Origin: Chamaelirium japonicum | Taxonomy: Eukaryota; Streptophyta; Magnoliopsida; Liliales; Melanthiaceae | Assembly: GCA_947650365.1 (NCBI GenBank) | Contig: OX393549.1 | Location: 98,985,516 to 99,049,515 of the forward strand | Reading direction: 5' to 3' | Length of the DNA stretch: 64,000 nucleotides | Shown here: positions 46,309-58,489 of the stretch, piece after piece | Numbering within the stretch: the stretch's first letter is position 1 | Layout: every line of letters begins with the position of its first letter | Notes under the pieces: generated by a model | The model's input: only the letters and a program-made list of their open reading frames with translations | The model's database searches: none | Told to the model about the DNA's origin: nothing | Program-made: the position numbers and the translations under genes

Positions 46309-47248
46309 CTATAAAGAGTAAACTAACTCATAATCGCTTATCCTACGGAGATACTTGAGTATACTTTTCACAGCAGTCCAGTGCCCTGGACCCGGATTTG
46401 ACTGATACCTGCCCATCATACTTACTGCATAGTATATATATGATCTCGTGCACTGCATATCATACATTAGACTCCCTACAGCCGAAGCATATGGTATCTT
46501 CTGCATCTCTGCCCTCTCCTCAGGAGTCTTAGGACCCTGATCCTTGAACAATTTTATTCCATGTCTGAATGGAATTAGTCCCTTCTTAAAGTTGTGCATA
46601 TTGAATCTGACCAAGATAGTATCTATGTAGGCTGACTGTGACAGCGAGAGAGTCTTGTTCTGGCGATCTCGAGTTATCTTGATCCCCAGAACATAACTCG
46701 CTTCACCCAGGTCTTTCATATCAAATTGAGAGGATAACCACACCTTCACTGTAGACAACATTCCAATATCGTTTCCAATGAGCAGGATAAAGTACCAGAA
46801 AAACTACTGTAGTCTTATCGCTCCTTTTATAAACACATGGTTCTTTAACATTCTGTTCAAATCCATAAGACTGGATAGCCTGATCAAAACGTATGTTCCA
46901 ACTTCTGGATGCTTGCTTCAGTCCATAAATGGACCTTTGCAACTTGCACACTAGACTTTCCTGACCTTTTGCGACAAAGCCTAGTGGCTGAGACATATAG
47001 ATGTCTTCTTCCAAATCCCCGTTGAGGAATACGGTCTTGGCGTCCATTTGCCAGATCTTTCAATCATAATGGGCTGCAATAGATAAGAGGATCCGGATTG
47101 ACTTAAGTATAGCCACTGGCAAAAATGTTTCATCATAATCGATCCTTTCTCGCTGGGTATAACCCTTAGTGACTAGTCTAGCTTTGTAAGTCTCAACGGT
47201 ACCATCCGGACCTCTTTTTTCTTTTGCACACCCACTTACACCCAACAT
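46309..47248 (-). pseudogene. copia reverse transcriptase, YVDD box deleted
   Basis: The RT in minus-strand order: KARLVTKGYTQRERIDYDETF (47060-47200), MDAKTVFLNGDLEEDIYMSQ (motif A, near 47040), LVCKLQRSIYGLKQASRSW (motif B), then VVFLVLY, where the frame is lost at about 46786 just where YVDD should be. ILLIGN follows in another frame, so about ten bases including the catalytic Asp pair are deleted. The remainder (46309-46761) holds the DLGEASYVLGIKI segment. Inactive. Confidence 0.9.
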
Positions 47249-47465
47249 GTTTAATGTTGTAAGGCGGTGTTACAAGTGTCTAGACCGAGTTTTGGGACAT
47301 CGATGTCAGTTCTGCCTGCATGGCTTTCTGCCATGCTGCATGGTCAGAGGATACCATCGTTTCGTCATAGTTCAGAGGATCATCCTCCTGAAACTTTGGA
47401 TTTACCAAGAAGGCTTCTCCAATGTATCTATCAGGAGCTCTTGTGGTCCTCCCACTGCGACGAGC

Positions 47466-48281
47466 CTACGGTGGTTCCATAGGAGTTGATTCTACAGTAT
47501 CGTTTATCTTAGTGGTATCGGCTCCCACTACGTTTTTTGTCTGCGTACTCCCATCAGTACCAAGCAAATCTTCAAAAACTACTTTACTGGTGGGCTTATG
47601 GTCTATTAAATAATCCTGCTCCAGGAATACGGCGTTCGTCGAGACGATAACCTTTCTATCATCAGGATCATAAAATAAACCACCCTTTGTCCCTTTTGGA
47701 TACCCAACGAACAAACATACCTTAGTCTTTGACTCTATCTTATCTCTCTTGTCCTTCCGCACATGTGCTGGATAACCCCAAATCCTAAAGTGCTGCAGGC
47801 TTGGCTTTCGCTTCAACCACTGCTCCCAAGGAGTTAGAGGTACTAACTTTGATGGAACAAAGTTCAAAGTATATGTTGTTGTCTCTAGGGCATATCCCCA
47901 TAAACTAGGTGGCAATATTGTATAACTCATCATAGTCCGAACCATGTCTAACAAAGTTCAGTTTCTTCTCTCAGATACACCGTTTTATTGTGATGTCCCT
48001 GGTGCAGTCAACTGGAATACGATCCCATGCTCACGCAGGTATCTAATAAATTCATCCGATAGGTATTCGTCTCCTCGATCTGATCGAAGAGATTTGATAC
48101 TCTTACCCATCTGCTTTTCTGCTTCAGCTCTGAACTCCTTGAACTTATCAATGAATTCAGACTTCCGCCACATTAGGTATATGTATCCAAACCTCGAGTG
48201 ATCATCCATGAATGTGATGAAATACTCGAAGCCTCCTATGGCACCGACACTTATGGGCCCACATACATCAGTGTGTACCAA
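47466..48281 (-). pseudogene. copia integrase core and C-terminus, frameshifted
   Basis: 47985-48281 reads MVHTDVCGPI (first Asp), FMDDHSRFGY and LRSDRGDEYLSDEF (second Asp). After a break near 47955-47985 the frame resumes in LLDMVRTMMSYTILPPSLWG and the GKNPSLQHFR-like C-terminal region with FVGYPKGTKGGLFYDP (47466-47954). The segment that should hold the catalytic Glu (NGVSERRN-type) falls at the break. Confidence 0.9.
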
Positions 48282-48299
48282 CTCTAATACCTCCTGAGA

Positions 48300-49079
48300 T
48301 CAGCTACCTTTGGCTCGAAAAGTTCTTTTAGTCATCTTGCCTTCCAGGCAAGACTCACACGTTGGTAGGCTTTCTGAAATATCTGGACTTAAAAGTCCTA
48401 CCTTAACCAATCTGTGAATCCTGTCTGAGGCTATGTGTTCAAGCCTTAGATGCCAAAGGAGTGTTAGATTATCTGAGGGATTTTTCATTTTAGATGAATT
48501 AACCACACAGGCTTCAGTTATGTTATCCTGCTTATGATTGGAGTTAATTATATAGAGACCATTCTGTGTCTTTTTCTTACAAATAAAGGAACCATTCAAT
48601 TTAATTGACACACCAGAAGCATCAAATAAAACTAAAAAACTTTCATTATTCAATAAGGAAACAGAAATTAAATTTTGTTTCAAGGACGGTACATAAAGTA
48701 TGTCTCTAAGTAATAAACTTCTTCCATCAAGAAACTGCAAGACGACATCTCCAACTGCTTCAGCCTCTGCCACGGCCTCAGTTCCCATGCTTAGAATTAT
48801 CTCAACATCACCCAGTTTTCTTGTCTCCCTGAACCCCTGCAAATTATTGCAAGCATGGTTAGTAGAACCAGAATTCACAATCCATAAAACTAGAGAACAA
48901 CTGGATGCTACTAGGGATTCCACTATGTGGATCTGAGATATACCTGTCTCAGCCTTCTTGGGAGCTGCGCGGCAGTCACCCTTCCAGTGCCCCTTCTTGC
49001 CATATCGAAAATATTTTCCTTTGGGCTTCGTCGGACCATCCTGCTTAGGAACCTGCGACTGCACCAGGCCCATCTTCAC
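48300..49079 (-). pseudogene. copia gag knuckle, protease and GAG-pre-integrase
   Basis: 259 residues. The zinc knuckle reads KYFRYGKKGHWKGDC: the first two Cys of the CCHC pattern are Tyr. The protease active site reads WIVNSGSTNHACN, with Asn for the catalytic Asp of DSGS. The HHCC-type pre-integrase region follows (LWHLRLEHIASDRIHRL...CESCLEGKMTKRTF) with Glu for the usual Gly in LRLGH. Each change fits a G-to-A transition in the coding strand. The frame is otherwise open. Confidence 0.9.
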
Positions 49080-49774
49080 GGGCTTTTTAGACTTTCTTTT
49101 CTGAAACTTGCCTTTGGCTTTCAGAAAAGTCTTTTGCTCTACGTTCAGGGATTAGGCTCCTGCCTTCATCCCGTCCTCTGTCACCTAGAGCGCTGCTAGG
49201 AGCTTTGCGTTAGACATCTCCAACCGGTTAAGGTTAAAGTTGGTAACGAATCCCTCAAAAGCTCATGACAGAGACGCGAGGAAAATATCGGTCTGGATCT
49301 CTGCATCTAAGATGACATCGAAGGAACCAAGCTCATTCACATAGCCAAACAATTTCAGCATATGATCCCAAACTAAAGTCCCCTCTGCCATCTTCATGGA
49401 CACCAATTACTTGATGGTCAGGTAACGAGTTACCTGACTACGTCCCTCGAATATTTCCTTTAAATAGAGCATCATGTCTGAAGTGAAGGCCATGTCTTCG
49501 ACTTGCTTCTTAGGATAGTCTGCAAGGATGCCACTATATAGCACTTGCATATCTCATCAGAATCTAGCCAGTCTTTCCATTCCTTCAACTGAGCCTCAGT
49601 AGCACTTGGTCCCGGCATGGCCGGTTGAGGGGTACTTAGGGCAATTGTGTGCTTGCCAACCCTTAGGACGAGTATCAGGTTATGCTTCCAGTCCTCGTAG
49701 TTTGGTCCCGTAAGTTTGTTATCATTAAGGATGGAGGCAAGGGGGTCGAGCTTTGTCATGATTTCTGTAAACAA
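49080..49774 (-). pseudogene. copia gag, N-terminal and middle part
   Basis: The start is probably ATG at 49759 (MTKLDPLASILNDNKLTG); NYEDWKHNLILVLRVG and the LKEWKDWLDSDEICKCYI segment are typical of the plant copia gag (UBN2-like) domain. Stops and shifts occur between 49140 and 49500. Confidence 0.85.
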
Positions 49775-51692
49775 TGGTTTAAAGTAAAAATTAGGGTCTA
49801 CTATAATCTATTTTATGGAATTTAAAAATAGATAATGTTTACTCCAGCCACTATGTCTTTACTACCTCAAGTGGAGACATCAAGGAATCTAAATTTCCTA
49901 GGCTCAAGCACTAAGACTATCGGCCTTGAATTGGAGACAGTATCTCAGTGAGAGCATGCAACCGCTTCTGCCAATGGAGTTTTTACGACCTAGTTTTCAT
50001 CAGAATTACTCATGGCAAACTGAAAGACCTCCCAGTCTCCTTTTGGCCAGCTTTATATGACCCGCGTGTGCAGTAACGACAGCTTCGCACAAGCTTTCGG
50101 ATGCTTCCCATAAATCTAGGTGGTGTCGGCAGGGGGGTTCATAGGCTCCCGCGGTGCAGGAAAAAACCGTTACCCACTGCCACCGGTATCCTCCATGTCC
50201 CCAAGGAAACCACTAAGCGAACCAGCATGGAACAAAACACAACTCTCACCCGGTGGGAATATCGAACTGCGTACCTCCCAACCAGACCCTTAGCCAGTTG
50301 ATTGTGGAGGCCAAGGGCTCCCCTTTGGAGGGAACCTCTTACACATCCCTTCTTTATGAGGTTTTATGCATATCTAGAATGGTCACGACCTCCTAGACTT
50401 AGACCCTGGTCTACCGCGCTCCCACTAGGATTACAAACCTTCTCGTAAAGCATTAGTATCCTTGGATAATATTATAGTCCCTACCTCGAATACTCAGCTT
50501 TTGCCTTTCTTGCAAGGATCATATTATATAGATTCCAAGGATCCCGATACCTCACTAGTTTGCCCATAATCCTAAGATCTGGAGCCTAGCCTAAGGTCAA
50601 CGTGGAAAGAACTCCCACTAGAATGACGCCTCATTCACAATTGATGTCATAGTAGACCTTATCTCATTATAGGTTTCAATGCTGGCCAAATAGGGACATC
50701 TGACAACCTCCGTCGGACCTCAACCTAATGGTGGCATAACCAAATCGTGATAAGTTCACACTACCAACAAATGTCAACTAGAAACAGGTATCACTTAGTA
50801 GAATCCTAACCTAACTTGGTCGCTAGAACTATGTGGGGAAAAAGTATCCCACTAGGGTTATCATACTTTTTATGGGGACATTAGTTATCTCTAAACAAAT
50901 CTAACCTTACATCTATCTCGGTACACAGTACTTGGCTACCTGAACTACTACGAGGGCGGTTACCACATTTCCTTTTAGCTAGCCACCGGATTCGCACGTG
51001 TTAGAACCATATAGAGACATTGATGAATCCATAAGCTTAGTACTAACCCTAAGTCTGATCTAGAGACTAACTCACAAGCAAGATAGATAATTAAATTATC
51101 ATCGGAGTTCTCTAAACACTAAGAAAGAGAACAACAGAAAAACATCCAAACTGAATCAAGTCCAGGGTCCGACCCCTGAACCTGAATAGCACAGCCAAGA
51201 TTTCCTGTTCTTCCGTTCTGCATGATCTTCGACGACGATCCCGATCATCGCCAACGTGCACGCTTTCGTCGGGTCTTTGCACTCCATGGTACCGCTTGCC
51301 CGAACTGTGGATGTAACATCATCTCCTTCATCCTGTGACCAAAAAACTAACACGCTTCGAGCAAGTGCTCGTTCGTGTACAATTTCGTTAGAAAGAAAAG
51401 AAAACAAACCTAGAAACATGGCCATGGAATCGAGGGTGGTCAACCTCCACCCCCGCCCATCTAGAACCTTAAAATCCACAAGCACAATAATAATCAATGC
51501 AAAATTAAATTCGGGGTCCGACCCCCCCAGAGGATGCAATCACAGATTACTATTCAGCGCGGCACCTGCAAAACGACGATACATAGCACAATCTATATGC
51601 ATGATCTACGTCAAACCCCGACGAAAATATATGCCATCATATATTCACATGATATTTTTATGAATTCATGAATGAAACACACACCAAAGCGT
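49775..51692 (-). other. copia 5' untranslated region
   Basis: About 1.9 kb between primer site and gag. No conserved ORF is recognised; ORFs near 51156-51663 are short and on both strands. Confidence 0.6.
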
Positions 51693-51704
51693 GCTCTGAT
51701 ACCA
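51693..51704 (-). promoter_or_regulatory. Primer-binding site, tRNA-Met type (copia)
   Basis: The minus strand reads TGGTATCAGAGC, two bases from the LTR end at 51707. Confidence 0.93.
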
Positions 51705-51706
51705 AT

Positions 51707-53647
51707 TATTGGAATTAGATCCTGTTATCAGAGTCGTAGTGGAACCAAAAGATAGATCCGAAGATCATACGGTGTATGTTTCATTGCAATTAATTCTACA
51801 AAATAATCTACATGCAAATCTATGATCTTGGCATATGTGCGGATACTCTAGAGGCATACTACGATCTACGGAAGACATGCATGCATCTAGTTAGGTGTTT
51901 AGAATCATCATACCTTGTGAATCTATGATCCGAAGAGAACGGAATGGTGATGAACCGCACGTGAATCGCAAGGGAAGCTGTCGGATGGCACATTGTCCTT
52001 TGCGAATTGAGAAATCCTCGAAGTCCTATCTCTGAGTGCAAGGACTATGAGCCGACGGAGGAATTCGTTGCGAAGACAATGGCTAGCCGCGAGATCTCCT
52101 CCTTCTCTTTATCTCTTCTTCCTTCTCCTTCCTTCCTCCTTCTTCTTCCTTTTTCTTCCTTGGCCGAAACCTCAGAGAGGGAGAGAGGGAGAGGGGGTCG
52201 GGTTTTTGGAGAGGGAGAGCACTAGGGTCGGCCCCTCCCTCTCTTTTCCTCTTATAGGGCAGGCCTCCTAGTGCTACAAGCAAGCTAGGGCTGGCCCCTA
52301 GTGGATAGGGATGACTAGGGGCGGTTTTTAGGGTTTCCAAGTGTCTATCGTGAAGCCTGGACGAAAACGCTCTTCACGAAAAGTGAAACACTGCGAGAGA
52401 GATTGAGTGAGGTGCGCTACTCGGAATTGAGTTCCGTCAACGCCTATGAGCTTCTGGAATTATTCTGCTCATTTTAAGATCCATATTCAATATGTTCTGA
52501 GCCATATTTCAGTATTTATCAAAATACCCCTATGGCCCCTAACACATGTGAATTAGGTTCTTAGGCTCCGGACTTGTGCTCCATTGCGCTACTTCGCATC
52601 CAACGTATCCAACCAGGTCGGGGAACAATTCCTATACGCAATGACAAGGTGGAACCTTCAGGGTTCAGGATCTCTAGCTCTAACCGGATCCCTGATTAAC
52701 TATTCCGGTGACACACCGAAAGTTCTGTTAATCAGTCCTAATTCGATTAACCCGCGTAGCCACCCAGAGTGCGGCGTGAGTTAAACTCTAGTGATCCTAA
52801 ACTTATGTTACTCCCTCTTAACCCTGTTCTCTCCTATACTCTGATAATCCTTAGTCCCTTCTATTACTGGTGCCATGATACGACTCGGGCGGTGGGGAGC
52901 ACTTTCAGATCCCAATCGATCATCTGACTAGGAATTGATGACTTGTCATCTATAACACCACACACCTTCCGGTGCTATGCCTAGCATCCGGAACATCGTT
53001 AGTCATACCGACAACCACCAGGCCTAGTTTAACTGTGTGGACAGATTGACTCATCAAAACGCACCCATCCAACACTTGACGTCGGATAACCTGTAAGGAT
53101 TATATGTCACTCAAGCACCAGCCGGGTAACCCAACGTACCGTGGTATTAGACTATGGAAGGTCTGCACACGTTGGCACATCAAAGCACCACATAACTGGT
53201 TGGCCCAGTGTACATGGTCCCTCAGGGTTAAGGACAGATTATCTATAGTAGTAAGACGGTTTATGCACCAGTGTCTGAATCACTGAACTGTGCACCGTCT
53301 TGGTTCTTGTTCAACATGATCATCGTGCTTGGTCAGGTGAATGGGAATCCCACGTTCCCGTGGTGGAGACTTCACCACATCCTCTATCTGCCAACAGCTT
53401 GTTCTCGTTGAAGCGACCAGTATCATCTACGCTGTGAACTAGTTCTAGGTCTATACACAACCGGTCCACTGGGTCTCCCAAGCATGGATCCACCATGCAC
53501 CTCAGTGGCCTACTGTGTTCCCTAGGGTCCTTTATTATATTTGTATTAACATATACCAAAGTAGTATTTTAATTAAAGCAATAACCAAAGTCATCTTTAT
53601 TAATGTTAATACAGAAAATCCACGCTCAAGACACACGAGCTACAACA
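51707..53647 (-). repeat. 5' LTR of the copia element, 1.94 kb
   Basis: Uninterrupted partner of 39079-45802. It preserves the empty site of the nested solo LTR (AGGAATTGATGACTTG, near 52930). Confidence 0.92.
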
Positions 53648-54175
53648 GCAAATCCCTGGCCCCCGATGGTTTCTCAGTCGAATTCTTTGTATCCAACTAG
53701 GATATCGTTGCCACAGATGTCTGCTCAGTCGTTCTCTCCTTTTTTTTATCATGGTTTTATGCCACCTGCTTAGAAGGCTACTTATGTTGTTCTCATTCCC
53801 AAATCCAGTGAGCCCTCCTCTTCGGATCACTTCCGCCCTATTAGTTTATGTAATGCTATCTATAAACTAGTGGCGAAGATCCTGGTGAACCGCATTCGTT
53901 TGGTCCTCCCAAAGCTTATTTCAAAAGAACAGGGGGTTCTCGTACAAGGGCACAATATCTCCGACAACATACTCCTCGATCAGGAGCTCCTCCATTCCAT
54001 TCAATCATCTTCTCTCAACTCCAAGTTGGTAGCTCTCAAGGTGGCTATGGCAAGTGCTTATGACCGTATGTCCTGGCCTTTCCTGCTTAAGGTCCTTCGC
54101 TGGTTTTTCTCATTCTCAAGGTGGATATGGGAAGTGCATATGACCCGCTTTTCTCGATGTCCATAATAAAGAGAC
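53648..54175 (+). pseudogene. LINE, right part: start of the reverse transcriptase
   Basis: It continues the LINE cut at 39078. KSLAPDGFSVEFF spans the junction duplication, and VAKILVNRIRLVLPKLISKE, GHNISDNILLDQELL and the motif A region (LKVAMASAYDRMSW, where Asp-Met-x-Lys/Ala-Phe patterns are expected) follow. Homology stops near 54175, with no motif C. Truncated and decayed. Confidence 0.85.
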
Positions 54176-55600
54176 CATCAAAATTATCGTCAAAAGTAGT
54201 CATTCGAAAGTTCTTTTTCATTTTCTTCATTTTAATTTCTAGTTTCTTTTATAACTAGTACATTAGTGTGTAGTGGCTCCCTTGACCCCCTGTGACCACC
54301 TGAAAGGATAATGATAACGACACCCTTGGCCCATTGTGAACTCCTGGAAGAAGGGTGACACTGTAAACATAATAGTTATGCAAATTCTAAATAAAATATT
54401 TAATAAAATTTTGGGCGCCTCAATCTTTGGGTGCTCGCCTATGCATTCGCCTTCTGCCTTACTGCCTTGAAACTTTTCTACCGCCTTGGTTCCGCCTAGC
54501 GCTTTTTAAAATATTGCGCCTGACAGTGGGACCCGGCAACCATGCTTGGGACCCACCTATCCTACCTGGGCCCTACAAGAAAAGTCTAGGGGTTGATAAA
54601 TCTCCCCTTGGATATTTACCAAAGCTTTATAAATAGCAGACCCAGTAAATAATCCCGATCGGATCCCTATTTGGAATGCAAATTTTCATTCCAGAGATCA
54701 TTCTTCAGTTATTAAGAGTTACAGAGCTCTGGCTGAGAATTGATCTCCTCTTCTATCCCTTTTTCTTCTTTTCTTTGATTACTTGTACAAGTGACACTCG
54801 GTCTATCGAGGTCACTCTATATTTCGGAGTCAGTGGATTCAAGGTTGTGTCTTACCGCATGGAGACGTAGCTCCGATCGAACTTTGTCAGCACATCATAT
54901 GTTAACTCTCTCTCTATCTATCTCTCTATACTCAACATTGTTTGCGCAACAGCTCAGCAAACGACAGTTTGGCACTTCACAGTGCACCGCACTTGAAGTT
55001 CAAAACCCAATCATCAATCGACTGGTGTTGGAAAACTGTGCGACGATCGTAATTTCCCCCCACACCAGTCCTCTCTAGAGCGCACAACGATACCTTGGGG
55101 CCCGACAGTCTTACCTATGGCCCACGACAACGGCTTGAGAGCCCTGCAGCCCTCCGATCCCTATAAATAGCAAACCCAACACTAGAACCGGACCATGATC
55201 TAAGCATAGATTCCACTTCCATCAAAACCTCATTAAATAGCTTATTCTTCTTTTCCACGAAGAACAGATAGGTTTCTGGAAACTACTCTCCAAGAGCAAA
55301 GAGGGTTCTAGAACCCACTCTTTCTCCTCTCCACTTTGTACTCTTTCTACTTGTATAAGCACTCCTCAGTCTATCGAGAGTTGCTCTACTTTTCTCAGGG
55401 TTAGTGGATTTAAAGTTGCATCTTACAACACAAAGACGCAGTCTTCAGCCGAACTTCGTCATCATATCACTATGTTAATCTCTAAGCTCTACAATGTCTA
55501 TCCTACAGGGCATCACACTTAGATTTTATTGATTGTTGGCGGAAAACTTTACACGATAAAAGAATCCCACGCAAACGTCATCCCAACAATGCATTAAAAT
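54176..55600 (+). repeat. Two diverged LTR-like leader segments
   Basis: 54520-54925 and 55090-55480 share an order of motifs: (C/T)TATAAATAGCA, TTTGTAC/TTGTACAAG, GTCTATCGAG, GTGGATT.AA.GTTG and GAACTT.GTCA..CATCA. TATAAATAG followed by such a leader is typical of LTR promoters. Ends, primer sites and orientation of a whole element are not established. No protein-coding gene is seen. Confidence 0.4.
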
Positions 55601-55607
55601 TAATTCT

Positions 55608-56690
55608 TTTTTTTTTTTTTGAGAAATCTCTCTTATCGGAGGGGGGGTTTGGCATTGACCCCTACCATTTTATTGAGTAAAAATTAAGTCTACAAGAGCG
55701 ATCAATAAAAGAAAAGGATTATATCATATTAATTAAAGATTCTCGATGATTGCTTGAGATCGACATCGCCCACATCTTGATGGTCTCTACCGTGCATCAT
55801 ACAATCTCCGAGATGGAGCTGAATTTCTTCTTAAACACTCTTCTGTTACTTTCTAGCCAAATATTCCAACAAATAGCAATCAAAAGGATGCCCCACATCT
55901 TCCTCATCTCTCTAGAGATTCATCTTTTCCTCCACAAGGACCATAATGACATAAGGTTGGAGGGGTGATGAAAAATGTCTGACTTCCTCTTGAAGTAGTT
56001 CCAGATGTCCCTAAAAATGTTACATTGAAGCAGTAGATAGTTAGCATCTTCATGAGCCCCATTGCAGAGTGGACAAGCGACTTCTTGGATAGCAGAATGG
56101 TTTCTTCGCTTCAGATTCATCGTAGTATCTTGTCTTTTAAGGCCAGACATAGAAAAATCCTTGCCTTCATAGGAGTCCGGGTGCACCAGAGATATTGGAA
56201 AACCGGGCAACAACTGGCATAATCATTGATTAGCTTGTAAAAGGTGTTCACCGTGAACTTACCCGAAATGGTTGCCCTCCAAGCTATGGAATCTGCTGCA
56301 CTAGAAAGGGAGAGGTGGGACAAGATCTAAACAAGGCTATCCAATTTCTGTTGGAGGTGGTCAGGAATCGAAGATGAGAAGGTCAGGATCCAAATAGTGT
56401 GGCTTCCACATAGAGAAGCTTGGGACCTCATCGATGCCGACTTATGTCGTGCTCGATCATAAAGCTCAGGGAAAAATGTGCAGAGTTGAGTACCTTCAAC
56501 CAAGGTATCTTCCTAGAATTTAATGTGTCTATCATTCCCCAATATAACTTTGCTCGATCCCTGACTTGAACATAGCTGCCACTTTTATAACTTTGCTCCA
56601 AAGGGGAGACAATTTCTCTGTGATCCTACTTCTGATTTGCACTAGGAAAAATTTTCTGCAGTATCACCACTTAATAATCTGATACCATTT
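55608..56690 (-). pseudogene. LINE 3' part with zf-RVT domain, 5'-truncated
   Basis: The poly(A) appears as a T-run at 55608-55621, then the conserved 3' end (GAGAAATC...CGGAGGGGGGG). In minus sense: GMIDTLNSRKIPWLKV (56480-56540), AWRATISGKFTVNTFYKLIN (56220-56290), PMKARIFLCLALKDKILR and CPLCNGAHEDANYLLLQC (55990-56080), the zf-RVT zinc-binding part. Frames shift at ~56120-56210 and a stop interrupts near 56430. Confidence 0.88.
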
Positions 56691-57718
56691 GTTGTTGTTT
56701 GTTTGTTGAAGTCGCCACCACCTTTAATTCTATTCTAAACAATGAAAACCGTCAATCCTTCCCCACACTTCAAAACTAACATAAGTAATCCAATATAGTT
56801 TGCTATTAAAACGGATGATAGATGTAGTTTAGTTTATACTATGAGAATCCTTTTATTTTGAAATACGGACTTAAATTTTTAAAATAAAAAATCGGCTCGA
56901 GCTATGCCTAGATACACCCAGGACTTTGGGCTGTGCAGGATCCAAACCAAACTGACCAAACCATCCAAATCAAACCAAACAGACCGATTTTGATTGGTTT
57001 CGATATACTCAATGGATCGGATTGGATTAGGTTTTTTAAAAACTGATATAATTGGATCGATTGTCGGATTTGTACACTTAAAGCCGACTTAAACCGAACC
57101 GAACCTGGTACTGTGGGCTAGTAGGATGCAGTGATATATTGTATTCCATGTAACCAGAACCAGTAGGCAGTAACAATGCACCATGCACCGCGTCGACCGC
57201 GAGACCCACGACACGCGTGACCCAATGACTCGCACTCACAGCAGAGGGCCAGAGACCTTAAAAAAAAGATCCCACGAGTGGTTCTCCGAATATCCGATCC
57301 GTTCTCTCGTGACTCCTCGTACGTGTGCCCAGCTATCGGCATCTCCTCACCGACCTCATGAAAAACCCTAGCAACAGCAGTCGATTGGGACAAGGTAGGC
57401 TGTTGATCGGGCTCGGGCCATCGACTTTCGGACCGATGGGCTATTTTTACCCCCCTAATTCCTGGGATCAAAGAAAAAGAACACCTTTAAAATCGGGGGG
57501 GGGGGGGGGGCTGGGCTAGTGGTGCTAACATCCCCCTAGGTTTATCCCATGGCCATAGCCCACCAATCAAGAGATGCCACCTCTCCTCTTCAGTGTAGTG
57601 TCAGCATATTGTTCTGGCGATTGTCCTTTCACGTTGTTCAAATAACATTACTCCACTCAAGCCTGTGGTGTTGACAAGTGCTGAATCCTAACCCGGCCCG
57701 TTTACTGAACGTATTGAG
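56691..57718. other. No recognised gene; CCGAAC-rich and G-run sequence
   Basis: 56950-57110 is rich in AACCAAACC/ACCGAACC motifs. A run of 16 G lies at 57495-57510. ORFs at 57118-57519 overlap on both strands without domain content. Confidence 0.4.
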
Positions 57719-58194
57719 TAGGGGTGTCAACGGGTCGGGTCGGGTTTGTGTCGTGTCTAGTTTTGGGTCGTGTTCAAAACCCCTAGACCAGGATCCGACC
57801 CGTTTAACTAATCGTGTCTAGATCCTAAACTAGTATCCGACCTGTTAATAAACGGGTAGACCCGATAAGACCCGTATACCACACGAGTCTATTCAGTTGA
57901 CCCGATCCGACCCAATCCGACTCGACCCGACCTGACCTGACCTGATAGACCCGCTGGTACTATATATTACAGTATCGGATTGCGGGTAGACCCGACCTGA
58001 CACGACCCGTTCAATTTTAAACGGGTCTACCGTGTCCAGACCCTAAACCCGGATCCGATCCGTTTATTAAACGGGTCTATCGTGTCGACCCGTTTACAAC
58101 CCGAACCCATTTAGCCCTGACCCAGACCCGCTAACTTCGTGTCGGGTCGGGTCGGGTTGGGTCTGCCGTGTCGGGCCCGAAATTACCAGTCCTA
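57719..58194. mobile_element. hAT-type MITE with GGGTC tracts, copy 2
   Basis: The ends are TAGGGGTGTCAA and TTACCAGTCCTA. Flanking octamers GTATTGAG and TGGTTGAG agree at 5 of 8 positions, as expected for an older 8-bp duplication. The interior aligns motif by motif with 20877-21353. Confidence 0.82.
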
Positions 58195-58261
58195 TGGTTG
58201 AGTTAGCATCAGGGTCGGTTTTTGCCAACACTAGTCGGATCCTCAACAAATATGAGGACAT

Positions 58262-58480
58262 TTTAAATAGAATCTGAATTGTTGGATTTTTGTCCTTCTT
58301 TCTCTCAGTTTTGTTTTTTCCTCTTAAAAAAAATCAAAGAGGGGTAAATTGGGAAGAAAGAGAACATATCAAGTCTAAAACAAGCCGTCTCACGAGTAGT
58401 CACAACTCCTTCCTGCCTAATACAAAACCAGACAATGTCGCACTCGTCTTGAACAGAAGAAGTGGTATCTCCTGATTGGC
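58262..58480 (+). promoter_or_regulatory. Receptor-kinase upstream-region remnant
   Basis: GAATTGTTGGA...TTTCTCTCAG, TTTCCTCTT plus an A-run, and CAAGCCGTCTCACGAG line up with 24570-24680 upstream of the intact kinase. No kinase exon 1 follows; a LINE-derived ORF does. Confidence 0.6.
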
Positions 58481-58489
58481 AGGACGATG

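Larger units (their letters stand above)
39079..53647 (-). mobile_element. Ty1/copia retrotransposon, complete but dead, with nested insertions
   Basis: The left LTR (39079-45802, containing a nested solo LTR) and right LTR (51707-53647) share sequence end to end. The 5-bp duplication GCAAA lies at 39074-39078 and 53648-53652. A tRNA-Met primer site is at 51693-51704 (minus) and the polypurine tract is next to 45803 (minus GGCCAAGTGGAAGAT). Coding order on the minus strand is gag, protease, integrase, RT, RNase H, which is the copia order. Multiple frameshifts and lost catalytic residues make it inactive. It inserted in the middle of a LINE. Confidence 0.93.

Noticed and set aside
57118..57519. 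ORFs near the G-run
   Set aside because: Short, overlapping on both strands, no domain.
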